DNA of 57,181 nt, from the NCBI GenBank assembly GCA_020629845.1, contig JAHDCQ010000004.1:1-57181 (forward strand). Direction: 5' to 3'. The DNA is from Saprospiraceae bacterium. GTDB lineage: Bacteria > Bacteroidota > Bacteroidia > Chitinophagales > Saprospiraceae. Below, piece after piece: positions 24,453 through 34,048 of this stretch. Both the position numbers and the translations under genes were made by a program. Position 1 is the first letter of the stretch; the number at the start of each line of letters is the position of its first letter. The notes below the pieces were generated by a model. The model searched no databases, was not told where the DNA came from, and was given only the letters and a program-made list of their open reading frames with translations.

Positions 24453-26138
24453 ATGAAAAAATATATTGTCCAAATACTTGCAGCAGTATTATGCATCGCG
24501 GTGCTATACTCTTGCTCGGAGGACTTCCTAAATGCACCACCACAGGGTGCATTGGATGAAGGTACGCTTGCAAATGAAGGGGGCGTAGAAGCATCATTAA
24601 TCTCGGCATACTCTATGCTAGATGGCTGGGGCGAACAATGGGGCGCAGGACCAACATGGCCAACCGCAGGTAGTAACTGGGTTTGGGGTAGTGTTGCTTC
24701 TGATGACGCTTATAAAGGTTCTGAGCCAGGTGACCAGGGAGAAATTTCACAAGTGGAACTTTTCCAATGGACACCAGGAAATACCTATTTTGATGCTAAA
24801 TTTAAAGCATTATATGAAGGTGTTGCACGCTCAAATGCAACATTGAAGTTGAAAGGTAACATAAAAGATCTACCTTCTGATGTCGCAACAAGAATAGAAG
24901 GAGAAGCACAGTTCCTGAGAGCGCACTATCATTTCGATGCATATAAAATGTGGAAAAATATTCCTTATTACACAGAGGAAGATACAGATTTCCGCAAGCC
25001 AAATACAGCAGATGCAATTCCATTGATTATAGCTGACTTTGAAGCAGCGATAAGCAAGCTACCTGTCGACCAAGCAGAGCTAGGGCGTGCCACAAAAGGT
25101 GCTGCTCAGGCTTATTTAGCAAAAGTACAGATGTTTGCAGGAGATTTCGCATCAGCAAAGTCTAATCTACAAGCAGTAGTGAATAGTGGTAAGTATGCAC
25201 TAAGCCCATGCTTCCATGATATGTTCTCTACGGCTGGTGAGAGTGGTTCAGAAATGGTATTCTCTATTCAGTCATCTGTAAACGATGGAACATCAGAAGG
25301 ACAAAATGGTAACTTCGCAGATCGTTTGAACTTCCCACACGGTGGTAGTCCATTCGGTTGTTGTGGTTTCCACCAGCCTTCTCAAAACTTGGTAAATGCA
25401 CACAAAGTAGATGCTAACGGACTTCCAATGTTTGGTACATTCAACGATTCTGATGTAACGATTGATACACCAGTAGATCCGCGTTTAGACTGGACAGTTG
25501 GTCGTGATGATGTACCTTACCTAAACTGGGGCGTACACACGCCAGAATGGATTCGCTCTCGTGAATGGGCAGGGCCATTTAGCCCTAAGAAATTCTCACA
25601 CGCAGATGGTGAGCAAAGTTCTGTAGGATGGGCAAATATCCAGTTAGGGCCTATCAATATGCCTATTATTCGCTACTCTGACGTACTGCTAATGTTGGCA
25701 GAATGTGAAGTAGAAACTGGAAACTTGGAAGCTGCTCGTGCTTTGGTAAATCAAATACGTGAACGTGCAGGCAACTGCGCACAAGGTCCAGATGGTGGTG
25801 CAACAGCTATTGATGATGCAGGTATCACTTGGGCAACTTATGCAGTAGGTACATATGATGATGCTTGGACAGATGCAGGTGCAGCAAGAGCAGCAGTCCG
25901 TATGGAGCGTCGCATTGAGTTGGCATTGGAAGGACACCGTTTCTTTGATTTACGTCGTTGGGGTGTTGCTAAGCAAGTATTGAATGATTATCACGCTGCT
26001 GAAGCAACACGTCGTTCTTATATCTCTGCGGCTTCACCTTACGAAGATCGTCACGACCTTTATCCACTTCCATCTGTACAGATTGAGTTGAGTAAAGTAA
26101 ATGGTGATGCGCAGATTGTACAAAACCCAGGTTGGTAA
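24453..26138 (+). CDS. susD: SusD/RagB family surface glycan-binding lipoprotein
   Basis: This 561-aa lipoprotein has the lipobox VLYSC with Cys21, followed by SEDFLN, an acidic start typical of surface-exported lipoproteins in this phylum. The family signatures are the early SEDFLNAPPQGALDEGTL, ANEGGVEASLISAYSML, ARSNATLKL, GEAQFLRAHYHFDAYKMW, and the C-terminal MPIIRYSDVLLMLAECEVETGNLEAARALVNQIRERAG and RRIELALEGHRFFDLRRWG. SusD caps the SusC transporter and binds oligosaccharides. The gene follows susC after 201 nt on the same strand, and a terminator follows it. Confidence 0.92.
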   Translation: MKKYIVQILAAVLCIAVLYSCSEDFLNAPPQGALDEGTLANEGGVEASLISAYSMLDGWGEQWGAGPTWPTAGSNWVWGSVASDDAYKGSEPGDQGEISQVELFQWTPGNTYFDAKFKALYEGVARSNATLKLKGNIKDLPSDVATRIEGEAQFLRAHYHFDAYKMWKNIPYYTEEDTDFRKPNTADAIPLIIADFEAAISKLPVDQAELGRATKGAAQAYLAKVQMFAGDFASAKSNLQAVVNSGKYALSPCFHDMFSTAGESGSEMVFSIQSSVNDGTSEGQNGNFADRLNFPHGGSPFGCCGFHQPSQNLVNAHKVDANGLPMFGTFNDSDVTIDTPVDPRLDWTVGRDDVPYLNWGVHTPEWIRSREWAGPFSPKKFSHADGEQSSVGWANIQLGPINMPIIRYSDVLLMLAECEVETGNLEAARALVNQIRERAGNCAQGPDGGATAIDDAGITWATYAVGTYDDAWTDAGAARAAVRMERRIELALEGHRFFDLRRWGVAKQVLNDYHAAEATRRSYISAASPYEDRHDLYPLPSVQIELSKVNGDAQIVQNPGW

Positions 26139-26243
26139 AACAATAGCTTGGTATAGTAGCTTAAAGTTGATTAATTTAATTTACAATATACTAAGCTCTA
26201 CACCAATAATATAGTTTCATACATTTCTGTAAATATTTGAATT

Positions 26244-26280
26244 GAGCTTGTCTTCTTTGGAGGGCAAGCTCCTTTCCATT
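26244..26280 (+). terminator. Terminator after susD
   Basis: GAGCTTGTC (26244-26252) pairs with GGCAAGCTC (26263-26271) with one wobble, loop 10, followed by CTTTCCATTTCT. It may partly separate susCD from the lipoprotein genes downstream. Confidence 0.6.
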
Positions 26281-26284
26281 TCTA

Positions 26285-26380
26285 TACGAAAAATCATAAA
26301 TCTGCAATCCGAAATCAGACAAATCATAAATCACAGATATATGATTGATGATTTAAGATTTATCTGATTGATGATTTTTT
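26285..26380. repeat. ATCATAAATC/GATTTATGAT word repeat
   Basis: AATCATAAATC-type words at the left face GATGATTTAAGATTTATCTGATTGATGATT at the right, forming a loose inverted repeat of about 95 bp immediately upstream of the first FG-GAP gene. It uses the same architecture as the other intergenic repeats with its own word. Confidence 0.5.
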
Positions 26381-26398
26381 CTTCCAATTAGTAAGTCA

Positions 26399-29300
26399 AT
26401 GCTTAAATCTTATCTTTACTCACCTTTTTCGATAAAAAAGATCACTTTCTTTGCGATATTACTATTTTTAATTTCCTGTGCAAAAGATCAAGATAATACT
26501 GCGGTTAGTCCCGAAACAGAAACATCTAAAACACCCAAAAATGCACTTTTCCAAAAGCAAATTCCTGAACGAACAGGCATCAACTTCATCAATAAGGTAA
26601 AAGACACCGAACTTTTCAATGTTCTCACCTATCGCAATTTCTATAATGGCGGAGGCGTAGCCGTAGGCGATATAAATAAAGACGGCTTAGCAGATATTTA
26701 CTTTACTGCCAATATGGAAAGCAACAAACTCTATCTAAATAAAGGCGATTGGCAATTTGAAGATGCCACCGAAAAGGCAGGCGTAGGCGGCACACGCGCA
26801 TGGAGTACAGGCGTGATAATGGTAGATATAAACGCAGACGGTTGGCTCGATATTTACGTCTGCAACTCTGGCGATGTGGAAGGCGATAATAAAGAAAACG
26901 AACTCTTTATCAATAATCAAGATGGAACCTTCTCAGAACAAGCTGCTGCTTATGGACTGAATAATAAAGGTTTCACTACCCACGCTTCTTTCTTTGATTA
27001 TGACCTCGATGGTGATTTAGATTGCTACATCCTCAACAATAGCTTCAAAGACCCTAAAGAAATGATGCTGCATCGTTCATCACGCGACCAAAGAGATGAA
27101 ATGGGGGGCGATAAATTGATGCGAAACGAAGGCGGTAAATTCGTAGATGTGAGTGCAGAAGCAGGAATTTATGGTAGTTCCATTGGTTTTGGATTAGGCG
27201 TATCGGTGAGTGACCTCAACCATGATATGCTACCCGATATTTATATCAGCAATGACTTTTGGGAGCGCGATTATCTCTACTTTAATCAAGGCGATGGTAC
27301 ATTTTCCGAAGAATTGGTGGAGCGTATCAGCGTTTGCTCCGTTTCGAGCATGGGCGCTGATATAGCAGACATCAATAATGATGGGCATTATGAAGTTTTC
27401 ACAACCGATATGCTTGCTGCGGATAACTACCGTCTAAAAACGCAGACGCAATTTGACCCTTTCCGCTTAGAAGAACTTAAGTTCCGCGAAACTTATCACT
27501 ATCAAATTCTACAAAATTGCCTGCAAATTAACGATGGCGAAGGCAATTTCCAAGAGCTTTCCAATCTTGCCAATGTAGCTGCCACGGATTGGAGTTGGGG
27601 CGCATTGATGTTCGATTTTGATAATGATGGCTGGAAAGACATCTTCGTGTCTAATGGATTGTACCACGACATCATGTTTTTTGATTTCACTAATTTCATC
27701 GCTGATGAAGAAAATGTCAAGAAAATCGTCGCAGAAAAAGGCGGTTTTGATTGGCGCGACTTTGTCGAATATTTGCCCTCAACACCACTCTCCAATTATG
27801 CTTTTATAAATCAGCGCAATCTGCAATTCGATAATCAAGCCACAGCTTTGGGCTTGGGCGAAGCTTCCTTTAGCAATGGCGCAGCTTATGGCGATTTGGA
27901 TAACGATGGCGATTTAGACCTAGTGGTTAATAATGTAAATATGCCCGCTTTTGTCTATCAAAATACGACGACTAAAAATTATCTAAAAATTGCATTTGAA
28001 GGCAGTCCCCAAAATCCTTACGGAATCGGTGCAGAAGTACGCATTAGTACAGACGGGCGCGAACAAGTGCTACAACATTACCCAATGCGTGGCTTTGAAA
28101 GCTCCATGCAGCCAGGTTTGGTTTTTGGTTTGGATGCCGCGCCTAAAGTGGATAAACTAGAGATTGTTTGGCCAGATAAAAGCCAGCAAACCTTGACTAA
28201 TATCGAAGCCAATCAAACACGCACACTCAAGTATAGCGATGCTAAAGAGCAATATGCAAAGCAATTCGCAAAACCAAGACCTTTATTTGTAGATGCTACG
28301 CAAAAATTGCTTCCGAACACGGCTGTACATAAGGAGAATCGCTATAATGATTTCAATCACGAAATATTGTTGCCTAGAATGCTTTCCACCGAAGGTCCAA
28401 AATTATTAGAAGGCGATTTTACAGGCGATGGGCGCGAGGATTTCATACTGCTAGGGGCAAGTAATGATGCAGATAAAGTCTTTGTGCAACAAGCCAACGG
28501 TACATTCAAAGCAATGTCGCAAAGCGTATTTGAAGCCGATAAAGCCCTCGAAAGTACTTGCGGCGTACTTGCCGATTTGGATAGCGATGGCGATTTGGAC
28601 GCGCTTATCGGAGCAGGTGGGAATGAGTACGGCAAAGGCATTGAAAATTTTCTATTGCGTTATTACGAAAATGATGGTAAAGGAAATTTTACTAAAGCTA
28701 CAGAAAAAACGCCTCCAGCGGCAGGCAATGCGAGTTGTATCCGCGCTGCAGACTTTGATAAGGACGGCGACCAAGATGTCTTTGTAGGCAGTCGGGCAGT
28801 ACCAGGCAATTATGGTATTACACCGCGTAGTTTTTTGCTGCGTAATGATGGCAATGGTGCTTGGACAGATATTACACCACAAGAACTCGGTGGGGTAGGG
28901 ATGGTGACAGATGCGACTTGGAGCGATGCAGATGGCGACCAAGACCTCGACCTAATAGTTGTGGGCGATTGGATGCCGATTATCATTTTCAGGAATGAAG
29001 GGAAGGAACTCAAACTCACCAATCTACAAACCGCCGCGCCCTACACAGGCTGGTGGAATTGCATAGAAGCTACCGATTTGGATGGCGATGGCGACGAAGA
29101 CTACGTACTTGGCAATTGGGGCTTAAATAGCAAATTTAGGGCTTCCAATAAGCAACCTTTGAGTATGTTTGTAAAGGATTTTGATAATAATGGCAAATCC
29201 GAATTTATCCTGAATTGGTATGCTCCCAATGAGGCAAAAGCTTATCCTTTTGCCAGCAAGATGGACATTACTGACCAAATGCCGCACCTCAAAAAGACGA

Positions 29301-29749
29301 ATCTCAAATATGACGATTACGCCCAAAAAAACTACGAAAGCCTGTTCACAGCCCAAGAGCGGCAAAGCGCGATTCCTTATAAAACGGAGGTGCTAGAAAG
29401 CTCTATTCTTTGGAATGAAAGTGGTACATTTCGCTTGCAAGCTCTACCTTTGGCAGCGCAAGTCGCGCCCGTTTTTGCGATCGCTGCTGCAGATTTCAAT
29501 ACCGACGGTACAACAGACCTTTGGTTAGGTGGTAATTTATACGGTCTAAAACCCGAAATGGGACGGCAAAATTCTAGCCGCGGCATTCTACTTACACAGG
29601 ATGGCAATGGTGATTTTCAGGCAAATTCTAGCACGCAATCAGGAATTTCGCTTGCTGGTCAGGTGCGTGATGTGGTGGTATTGGATGGCGGCAAAACTTT
29701 GTTAATTGCACGGAATGATGCTGGAGTTTTAGGCTTTGTGAGGAAATGA
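26399..29749 (+). CDS. FG-GAP/VCBS repeat lipoprotein with ASPIC/UnbV domain
   Basis: This 1,116-aa protein has a lipobox FLISC (Cys27) and AKDQD after it. Residues of about 85-520 are FG-GAP/VCBS propeller repeats with Ca-binding loops such as DINKDGLADIYF, DINADGWLDIYV, DFDNDGWKDIFV and DLDNDGDLDLVV. Residues of about 535-612 form the ASPIC/UnbV domain (YGIGAEVRISTDGREQVLQ to VDKLEIVWPDKSQQTL). A second set of propeller repeats (about 660-960) follows. Such proteins are common next to SusCD genes in Bacteroidota, but their function is not established. A surface glycan- or protein-binding role is inferred. It is paralogous to the next gene along its whole length. Confidence 0.85.
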   Translation: MLKSYLYSPFSIKKITFFAILLFLISCAKDQDNTAVSPETETSKTPKNALFQKQIPERTGINFINKVKDTELFNVLTYRNFYNGGGVAVGDINKDGLADIYFTANMESNKLYLNKGDWQFEDATEKAGVGGTRAWSTGVIMVDINADGWLDIYVCNSGDVEGDNKENELFINNQDGTFSEQAAAYGLNNKGFTTHASFFDYDLDGDLDCYILNNSFKDPKEMMLHRSSRDQRDEMGGDKLMRNEGGKFVDVSAEAGIYGSSIGFGLGVSVSDLNHDMLPDIYISNDFWERDYLYFNQGDGTFSEELVERISVCSVSSMGADIADINNDGHYEVFTTDMLAADNYRLKTQTQFDPFRLEELKFRETYHYQILQNCLQINDGEGNFQELSNLANVAATDWSWGALMFDFDNDGWKDIFVSNGLYHDIMFFDFTNFIADEENVKKIVAEKGGFDWRDFVEYLPSTPLSNYAFINQRNLQFDNQATALGLGEASFSNGAAYGDLDNDGDLDLVVNNVNMPAFVYQNTTTKNYLKIAFEGSPQNPYGIGAEVRISTDGREQVLQHYPMRGFESSMQPGLVFGLDAAPKVDKLEIVWPDKSQQTLTNIEANQTRTLKYSDAKEQYAKQFAKPRPLFVDATQKLLPNTAVHKENRYNDFNHEILLPRMLSTEGPKLLEGDFTGDGREDFILLGASNDADKVFVQQANGTFKAMSQSVFEADKALESTCGVLADLDSDGDLDALIGAGGNEYGKGIENFLLRYYENDGKGNFTKATEKTPPAAGNASCIRAADFDKDGDQDVFVGSRAVPGNYGITPRSFLLRNDGNGAWTDITPQELGGVGMVTDATWSDADGDQDLDLIVVGDWMPIIIFRNEGKELKLTNLQTAAPYTGWWNCIEATDLDGDGDEDYVLGNWGLNSKFRASNKQPLSMFVKDFDNNGKSEFILNWYAPNEAKAYPFASKMDITDQMPHLKKTNLKYDDYAQKNYESLFTAQERQSAIPYKTEVLESSILWNESGTFRLQALPLAAQVAPVFAIAAADFNTDGTTDLWLGGNLYGLKPEMGRQNSSRGILLTQDGNGDFQANSSTQSGISLAGQVRDVVVLDGGKTLLIARNDAGVLGFVRK

Positions 29750-29762
29750 AATATTCGATTTA

Positions 29763-29850
29763 GAGGTGAGAGGAGAGACCGTCCTTTGGTATTACATCCC
29801 ATCTCTCTCTTCTCTCAATGAGCGAAGCGAATGGTCTCTCTTCTCTGCTC
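29763..29850. repeat. GAGAGGAGAGACC inverted word repeat
   Basis: GAGAGGAGAGACC near 29768-29780 faces GGTCTCTCTTCTCT at 29833-29846, with further CTCTCTCTTCTCTC words inside. It lies between the two FG-GAP genes. Confidence 0.55.
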
Positions 29851-29874
29851 TAAATAATTACGAAAAAACAAAAA

Positions 29875-32800
29875 ATGAGTCTATCAAAATATATTGCCAT
29901 AATATGCTGCCTGACCCTAATCGCCTGCAAGCAAGAAGAAAAAACACTTTTCAAATTACGCGCTCCTTCCAGCACAGGGGTTGATTTTACCAATACCATT
30001 ACGGAAAACGATTCCTTCAATATTCTAGTCAAAGAGTTTGTTTATAATGGTGGTGGCGTAGGTGTTGGAGATTTGAATGGCGACGGATTGGAAGATTTAT
30101 TTTTTACGGGCAATCAAGTAGAAAATGCCTTGTATTTGAATAAAGGTAAGCTGACATTTGAAAATGTAACGAACGCAGCACAGGTTCAGAAAAAATACCC
30201 ACAGCAATGGTCATCGGGCATCAACATTTTAGACTTAAATCTAGATGGAAAGCTTGATATTTATATTTGTAATACCCTACATGCCAAAGCCGTATATCGA
30301 AAAAATCTACTCTATATCAATCAGGGAAATAATGAGGCTGGCATACCCCTCTTCAAAGAAATGGCAGCCGAGTATGGTATAGACGATGCGAGCCATTCTT
30401 CCCATGCTCAATTTTTTGATTATGACAATGACGGTGACTTAGACCTTTTTGTAGGGGTCAATTGGATAGAGCGCGAATACCCTAATCGCTTCGTAGAATT
30501 GACGGACGACGGCTCTGCACCCAATCGCGATAATCTATTGCAAAATAACTGGAATGATACACTAGGACATCCTGTTTTCACGGATGTTTCTCTTGACGCA
30601 GGCATCGTTTATGATGGTTACAGCCACAGCACACTCATTTATGATTTCAATAAAGATGGCTGGCAGGACATCTATGTTGCTAATGACTACCAAAGTAATG
30701 ACCTCATTTTTATCAATAAACAGGATGGTACATTTAGCAATAAAGCCAATCAAATTTTCAAGCATTTTTCCCTGTCTTCTATGGGGAGCGACATAGGCGA
30801 TATCAACAACGACGGCGCTGCTGATTTTTTTACTTCCGAAATGCAGCCCTATTATAATCAGCAGAAAAAACGCTTTCAAGGGCCAAGTAGTTATCAAAGC
30901 CAGAAACTTACCGAAAAGTTCAAGTATAATTATCAATACACGCGCAATACGCTGCAAGTGCATACAGGCGTACATCCTGAAACCAATTTGCCGCTATATA
31001 GTGAGGTAGGGATGTATGCAGGCATACAGGAAACCGATTGGAGCTGGTCGAGCCTTTTTGCGGATTATGATAATGATGGTTGGAAAGACCTATTTGTAGC
31101 CAATGGATTTCCTAGAAACATCATAGACCGCGATTTTGCGGATTTTCGAGCTTCCGTACGGAATATAGCGTCAAATGAATATTTACTCGCGCTTATTCCT
31201 CCGATTCTTGTCCCAAATTTTGCCTTTCAAAATCAAGGCAATCTTAGTTTTCAAGATAAAAGCAAGGATTGGGGATTGGATTATCCCTCTTTTTCCAATG
31301 GCGCAATATATGCAGACCTAGATAAAGATGGAGATTTGGACTTAGTGACGAATAACATCAATTCGCCTGCCTTCATTTTTGAAAATACGGGGAATCCTTT
31401 AAATACAGAAGCACAAAACAAGCATTTTTTGCGTGTCAAACTGTTGGGCGCAGAAAAAAATCCTGATGCATTTGGGGCAAAAGTGAAAATCGTAACCGAT
31501 GGAACGCAACAAACCAATTACCTGATTTCAGGCAGAGGCTATTTATCTAAAGTAGAAAATACGTTGCATTTTGGATTAGGTGAAAACAGCCTTTTGGATA
31601 GTGTGCTAGTGTATTGGCCAGATGGTAAACAGAGTGTCCAAACGCAAGTAGAGGCGAATCAAGTATTAACCATTGAGTATAAAAAAGCACAGCCAAGCGA
31701 AACAACTAAAGCATCTACTCATCAAATGCTATTGCAAGAAGTTGCCGCCGAAAAAGGATTAATTTATGAACATAAAGAGTTGGATTTTCCTGATTTCAAC
31801 TATCAACGAACATTGCCGCATAAATTTTCGCAGTACAGTCCTGCTCTTGCAGTAGCCGACATTAATGGAGATGCTTTAGAAGATGTTTTCATTGCTGGAA
31901 ATGGTATACAAGCGGCTCGTTTTTTCATTCAACAAAGTAATCAAACCTTTACATCGAAAGATTTCACACCCAATAAAAATAATACAGAAGATCAGGGAAG
32001 TTTGCTATTCGATGCAGATAATGATGGCGATACGGATTTGTACATTGCTCGCGGAAGCGCACAGTTTCTAGAAGGTGACAGTTTGTATCAAGATGTGCTT
32101 TGGCTTAATGATGGGGCAGGGGAGTTCAGACAAGCGGATAATGCTTTGCCCAAGCAATTTAGCAATGCGTCTTGTGTGAAAGCAGCAGACTTTGACCGCG
32201 ATGGCGACCTCGATTTATTTGTGGGGGGCAGCGTAAAACCATTCAGTTACCCGTTTGCAGATGCAAGTCATTTACTCCGAAACGATAGTGAAAACGGAAT
32301 CGTGAAATTTACAGATGTGAGCGATACCATTTTTCCAAAAATAGCAGAAGTTGGCATGCTAAGCGATGCCCTTTGGACGGATTTTAATGGCGATTTTCTA
32401 CCCGATTTAATCATTGCGAGTAAGTGGAGTGCGCTACAATTTTTTGTGAATGATGGTAAAACGTTGAATCCGCTGAGTATATCCAATATTGCTGACACCA
32501 AAGGCTGGTGGAATAGCCTAGCCGCTGCAGATTTGGATAATGATGGCGATATGGACTACATTGCTGGCAACTTTGGAGAAAATCTATACTATCGCTGTAC
32601 TGCCGAAGAACCCCTTCGAGTATATGGCAAAGATTTAGACAATAATGGCATGATAGACCCTTTGATTTCTTGCTATTGGCAAGATTCTTTGGGGAATAAA
32701 GACGAATATCTGTATCATCCAAGAGGTGATTTAATCAATCAGTTTGTTGGGATTCGCAAAAAATATAATACTTATGCTTCCTATGCTGAAGTGAATGTAG

Positions 32801-33435
32801 CCGAGATGTTTTCGGAAGGCGAAATGGATGATGCGCTGATTTTGGAGGCAAATTCAATGAAATCGGTCGTGATAGAAAATCTAGGAGACGGGAATTTTGA
32901 GCTTCATGCATTGCCTATAGCTGCACAACTTGCTCCAATTTATGGCATTAAAGCAACAGACATAGATGGTGATAATCAGCTTGATTTATTACTGCTTGGA
33001 AATGATTTGGGGCTTGAGGTACAACAAGGGCGGGCAGATGCCATAAATGGCTTGGTGTTGTTGAATAAAGGAGGCTTTAATTTTCTTTCCATGCCTGTTG
33101 AAGCCACCAATTTTTATGTGCCAGGGGCAGGAATTGCCCTAGCATCCATAGCAGCGAATAAAGAGGAATTGTTTGTGGTTAGTCAGAATCAAGCAGTTCT
33201 GAAAGCCTTTCAATCCACATCAACTATAGCAAAGAATTTAATTCCTTTGCAGCCGAATGAAGTGAAGGCTATTTATTATTTTAAAGATGGCAAGCGCGCA
33301 GAAGAGTTCTATTATGGTAGTGGATTTATGGCTCAAAGTGGTAGATATGTTAAGCAAAAAGCCGCTATTGAACGCATTGAACTTTTTGATGCCCTAGGCA
33401 AAATGACACGCAATTTTGAGCCTGTTTTGGAATAG
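29875..33435 (+). CDS. FG-GAP/VCBS repeat lipoprotein with ASPIC/UnbV domain (second copy)
   Basis: This 1,186-aa protein has a lipobox LIAC (Cys18) followed by KQEEK, a charged stretch consistent with surface lipoprotein export. The layout follows the preceding paralogue: propeller repeats at about 60-515 (DLNGDGLEDLFF, DLNLDGKLDIYI, DYDNDGDLDLFV, DFNKDGWQDIYV, DLDKDGDLDLVT), ASPIC/UnbV at about 525-602 (FGAKVKIVTDGTQQTNYL to VLVYWPDGKQ), and a second propeller set (about 640-1060). An extra C-terminal segment of about 70 residues (about 1115-1186) is not recognised. The similarity suggests an old duplication rather than a recent one. The function is probably in surface binding of the SusCD ligand. 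Confidence 0.85.
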   Translation: MSLSKYIAIICCLTLIACKQEEKTLFKLRAPSSTGVDFTNTITENDSFNILVKEFVYNGGGVGVGDLNGDGLEDLFFTGNQVENALYLNKGKLTFENVTNAAQVQKKYPQQWSSGINILDLNLDGKLDIYICNTLHAKAVYRKNLLYINQGNNEAGIPLFKEMAAEYGIDDASHSSHAQFFDYDNDGDLDLFVGVNWIEREYPNRFVELTDDGSAPNRDNLLQNNWNDTLGHPVFTDVSLDAGIVYDGYSHSTLIYDFNKDGWQDIYVANDYQSNDLIFINKQDGTFSNKANQIFKHFSLSSMGSDIGDINNDGAADFFTSEMQPYYNQQKKRFQGPSSYQSQKLTEKFKYNYQYTRNTLQVHTGVHPETNLPLYSEVGMYAGIQETDWSWSSLFADYDNDGWKDLFVANGFPRNIIDRDFADFRASVRNIASNEYLLALIPPILVPNFAFQNQGNLSFQDKSKDWGLDYPSFSNGAIYADLDKDGDLDLVTNNINSPAFIFENTGNPLNTEAQNKHFLRVKLLGAEKNPDAFGAKVKIVTDGTQQTNYLISGRGYLSKVENTLHFGLGENSLLDSVLVYWPDGKQSVQTQVEANQVLTIEYKKAQPSETTKASTHQMLLQEVAAEKGLIYEHKELDFPDFNYQRTLPHKFSQYSPALAVADINGDALEDVFIAGNGIQAARFFIQQSNQTFTSKDFTPNKNNTEDQGSLLFDADNDGDTDLYIARGSAQFLEGDSLYQDVLWLNDGAGEFRQADNALPKQFSNASCVKAADFDRDGDLDLFVGGSVKPFSYPFADASHLLRNDSENGIVKFTDVSDTIFPKIAEVGMLSDALWTDFNGDFLPDLIIASKWSALQFFVNDGKTLNPLSISNIADTKGWWNSLAAADLDNDGDMDYIAGNFGENLYYRCTAEEPLRVYGKDLDNNGMIDPLISCYWQDSLGNKDEYLYHPRGDLINQFVGIRKKYNTYASYAEVNVAEMFSEGEMDDALILEANSMKSVVIENLGDGNFELHALPIAAQLAPIYGIKATDIDGDNQLDLLLLGNDLGLEVQQGRADAINGLVLLNKGGFNFLSMPVEATNFYVPGAGIALASIAANKEELFVVSQNQAVLKAFQSTSTIAKNLIPLQPNEVKAIYYFKDGKRAEEFYYGSGFMAQSGRYVKQKAAIERIELFDALGKMTRNFEPVLE

Positions 33436-33448
33436 AAAACGGAGGAAT

Positions 33449-33943
33449 ATGGATAATATAAAAAGCAAATACTTTCAAGATTATATCCCTAGCAATGTCT
33501 GCTTTGGTTGCGGCACAGCCAATGATAAAGGCTTACAAATAAAAAGCTACTGGGAAGGCGAAGAAGCCGTCTGTCATTGGACACCCGAAACGCACCACCA
33601 CGGCTGGCCAGAGGTCTTGTGTGGCGGCATTCTAGCGACCCTGATTGATTGCCATACGATGAATACTGCAATGGCGCATGCCTACCGCCTCGAAAATCGA
33701 GAATTGGATAGTTTGCCGAGTTATAAATATGCCACAGGCAGCATGAGCATCAAGTATCTAAAACCGACCTCCAATAATGAAGCCGTAGAACTCCGCGCTC
33801 GTGTCACCGAAGTAAAGCGACGTAAAACGGTGATTTGGTGCGAAGCTTTCTCCAATGGCATCAAAACCGCTGAGGCGGAGGTGGTTGGTATTCGAGTATT
33901 CGATAGTAGTCAGGTGCAAGAAGGGAATGTGTTTGGGGTGTAG
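33449..33943 (+). CDS. PaaI-type hotdog-fold thioesterase
   Basis: This 164-aa protein starts at the ATG at 33449, preceded by GGAGGAAT, 13 nt after the upstream stop. The upstream frame to 33416 overlaps the previous gene. The N-terminal CFGCGTANDKGLQIKSYW and the central HHGWPEVLCGGILATLIDCHTMNTA give the hotdog helix with the acidic catalytic position (D in LIDCH). MSIKYLKPT and ELRARVTEVKRRKTVIWCEA then follow the family pattern. Members hydrolyse acyl-CoA or related thioesters. There is no obvious link to sugar use, so co-transcription may be incidental. Confidence 0.8.
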   Translation: MDNIKSKYFQDYIPSNVCFGCGTANDKGLQIKSYWEGEEAVCHWTPETHHHGWPEVLCGGILATLIDCHTMNTAMAHAYRLENRELDSLPSYKYATGSMSIKYLKPTSNNEAVELRARVTEVKRRKTVIWCEAFSNGIKTAEAEVVGIRVFDSSQVQEGNVFGV

Positions 33944-33962
33944 TTGCTCTTTGCCTATTCAC

Positions 33963-34010
33963 GATAAGTTGCTAAATGTACCTTTCTGACACTACATTTA
34001 GCAGCTTATT
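33963..34010. terminator. Bidirectional terminator between convergent genes
   Basis: An 18-nt arm at 33963-33980 pairs, with one wobble in the middle and a weak outermost pair, with 33993-34010 around a 12-nt loop. It sits between the thioesterase gene and the convergent outer-membrane protein gene. Confidence 0.65.
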
Positions 34011-34048
34011 GGTTTAGATGGGCTGCTAAATCAGAGAAGTCGCAAAAA

